From Caulochytrium protostelioides (taxonomy: Eukaryota; Chytridiomycota; Caulochytriomycetes; Caulochytriales; Caulochytriaceae): a stretch of DNA of 38,096 bases. A program made the position numbers and the translations under genes. Under the pieces are notes generated by a model. It searched no databases. It was not told the DNA's origin and worked only from the letters and a program-made list of their open reading frames with translations. Location: assembly GCA_003615045.1 (NCBI GenBank), contig ML014288.1, positions 1-38,096 on the forward strand, in the 5' to 3' direction. Shown here piece by piece: positions 37,446-38,096 of this stretch. The stretch's first letter is position 1; the number at the start of each line of letters is the position of its first letter.

Positions 37446-38096
37446 TTACGCCTGTCGCGGGTTGTAAAGCGGGTTCATGTATTCAAGCACAGGTGCCTGG
37501 TACAGAGGGTTGTCGCCCGCCGTGTTCCACTGAGTATCGACCACCTCAGCGATACGCGCACTGGAGCGGTTGGTCCGGCTTAAGTAAGCCAACGTCGCGG
37601 CACCCGCAACACCCAGCGCCGCAGTGGCGCCAATGACGCCGCCAATCAGGGGTGCTTTAGACGAGTTGGACTCGCTCACGTCTGTCTCTGGGTCCGACGA
37701 CGCGGTCGGCGATTCATAATCGGGGATCGTCGACGTGGGAAAATCCACCGAGAAGCTTGTCACGGGAACGATCGTGACCGTCGTGTCAGTGCTGGTGCTC
37801 GTCGTCGTCGGCTCTTCGATAGTAGTGGTGGGCGTGGTAGTGGTGAGTATGGTAGGAGTCGTCGTAGTCGTAGTCGTAGTCGTAGTCGTGGTCGTAGGCG
37901 TAGTCGTAGGCGTAGGCGTAGTCGTAGGCGTAGTCGTAGGCGTGGTTGTAGGCGTGGTTGTAGGCGTGGTTGTAGGCGTGGTTGTAGGCGTGGTCGTGGT
38001 CGTAGGAGTCGTGGTCGTAGTCGTAGTCGTAGTAGTAACGGTAGTAGTAGTCGTCGTCGTCGTCGTCGGCGGCGGCGGCTCCTCAGTAGTAGTAGT
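37446..38096 (-). CDS. Type I membrane protein with Thr/Pro-rich mucin-like stalk and twin NPLY tail, 5' end missing
   Basis: The frame is open from the window edge (38096) to a TAA at 37446-37448, giving 216 visible residues. The first about 110 residues are an almost pure Thr tract with regular TTTP and TTTTTP units, then a Ser/Thr/Asp-rich stretch. A single hydrophobic segment follows (APLIGGVIGATAALGVAGAA, about 37580-37655), with Asn/Arg residues just after it. The last about 45 residues form a cytoplasmic tail carrying two NPLY motifs (37500-37511 and 37464-37475). A heavily O-mannosylated stalk anchored in the membrane is expected from the composition; NPxY is a known endocytic and PTB-domain binding motif. 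The extracellular head lies beyond the window, so the function cannot be named. It resembles in plan a wall sensor or adhesin. Confidence 0.7.
   Translation of the reverse strand, partial: TTTTEEPPPPTTTTTTTTTVTTTTTTTTTTPTTTTTPTTTPTTTPTTTPTTTPTTTPTTTPTPTTTPTTTTTTTTTTTTTPTILTTTTPTTTIEEPTTTSTSTDTTVTIVPVTSFSVDFPTSTIPDYESPTASSDPETDVSESNSSKAPLIGGVIGATAALGVAGAATLAYLSRTNRSSARIAEVVDTQWNTAGDNPLYQAPVLEYMNPLYNPRQA
37780..38096 (-). repeat. Thr-coding low-complexity repeat (GTAGTC/GTAGGC type on the plus strand)
   Basis: Trinucleotide and hexanucleotide units such as GTAGTC and GTAGGCGTGGTT repeat to the window edge and code for Thr and TTTP units on the minus strand. The central part (about 37910-37995) has higher-order 12-base periodicity from repeated GTTGTAGGCGTG units. 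Confidence 0.85.

Noticed and set aside
37849-38030. Regular repeats that might suggest a CRISPR-like array
   Set aside because: Units are short codon repeats without spacers, in frame with a Thr-rich protein, in a eukaryote.

Overview
This window is nuclear DNA from a GC-rich, gene-dense eukaryote, most likely a flagellated (zoosporic, chytrid-type) fungus. Three things point there: a fungal-type Nha1/Sod2 sodium/proton antiporter, a complete axonemal outer-arm dynein heavy chain (so the cell builds a motile flagellum), and very few, short GT-AG introns. The phylum is an inference; a compact GC-rich chytrid such as Caulochytrium would fit. Both window ends fall inside low-complexity coding repeats, so the first and last genes are partial.

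Layout, left to right. 1-3654 (+): the C-terminal 1,217 residues of a Set1-type histone H3K4 methyltransferase preceded by a long Arg-Asp and Arg-Ser tract. 4569-5033 (+): a small secreted protein of unknown function with two TGACTCA sites upstream. 5088-5559 (+): a decayed C-terminal fragment of a Fanzor (TnpB-like RNA-guided nuclease). 6838-7371 (+): ARPC3, an Arp2/3 complex subunit. 8370-9676 (+): a LolD/MacB-like soluble ABC ATPase with one intron, convergent with NHA1 (9938-12226, -). 12227-14963: about 2.7 kb with no recognisable gene. 14964-16232 (-): a WKF-domain, C7orf50-like nucleolar protein. 16780-17040 (+): a second, related Fanzor relic. 18106-31836 (+): a 4,576-residue dynein heavy chain of the DNAH5/DNAH8 class in a single exon. 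32045-35593 (-): a two-exon dihydroxyacetone-phosphate acyltransferase ending in Ser-Lys-Leu, a peroxisomal import signal. 36632-37111 (-): a twin CX9C protein of COX23/CHCHD7 type. 37446-38096 (-): the C-terminal part of a type I membrane protein with a Thr/Pro mucin-like stalk and two NPLY motifs in its tail.

The genes are unrelated housekeeping and cell-biology genes and do not form an operon or cluster. Together they describe a swimming, actin-using cell: flagellar motility (dynein), branched actin (ARPC3), ion homeostasis (NHA1), peroxisomal ether-lipid synthesis (GNPAT-like), respiratory-chain assembly (COX23-like), ribosome biogenesis (WKF protein) and chromatin (SET1). The items most worth a second look are the two Fanzor relics, the tail of the mucin-like receptor, the peroxisomal acyltransferase, the RD/RS-rich extension of Set1, and a short hairpin-bearing repeat found twice in the left part. 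I found no convincing new multi-gene system.
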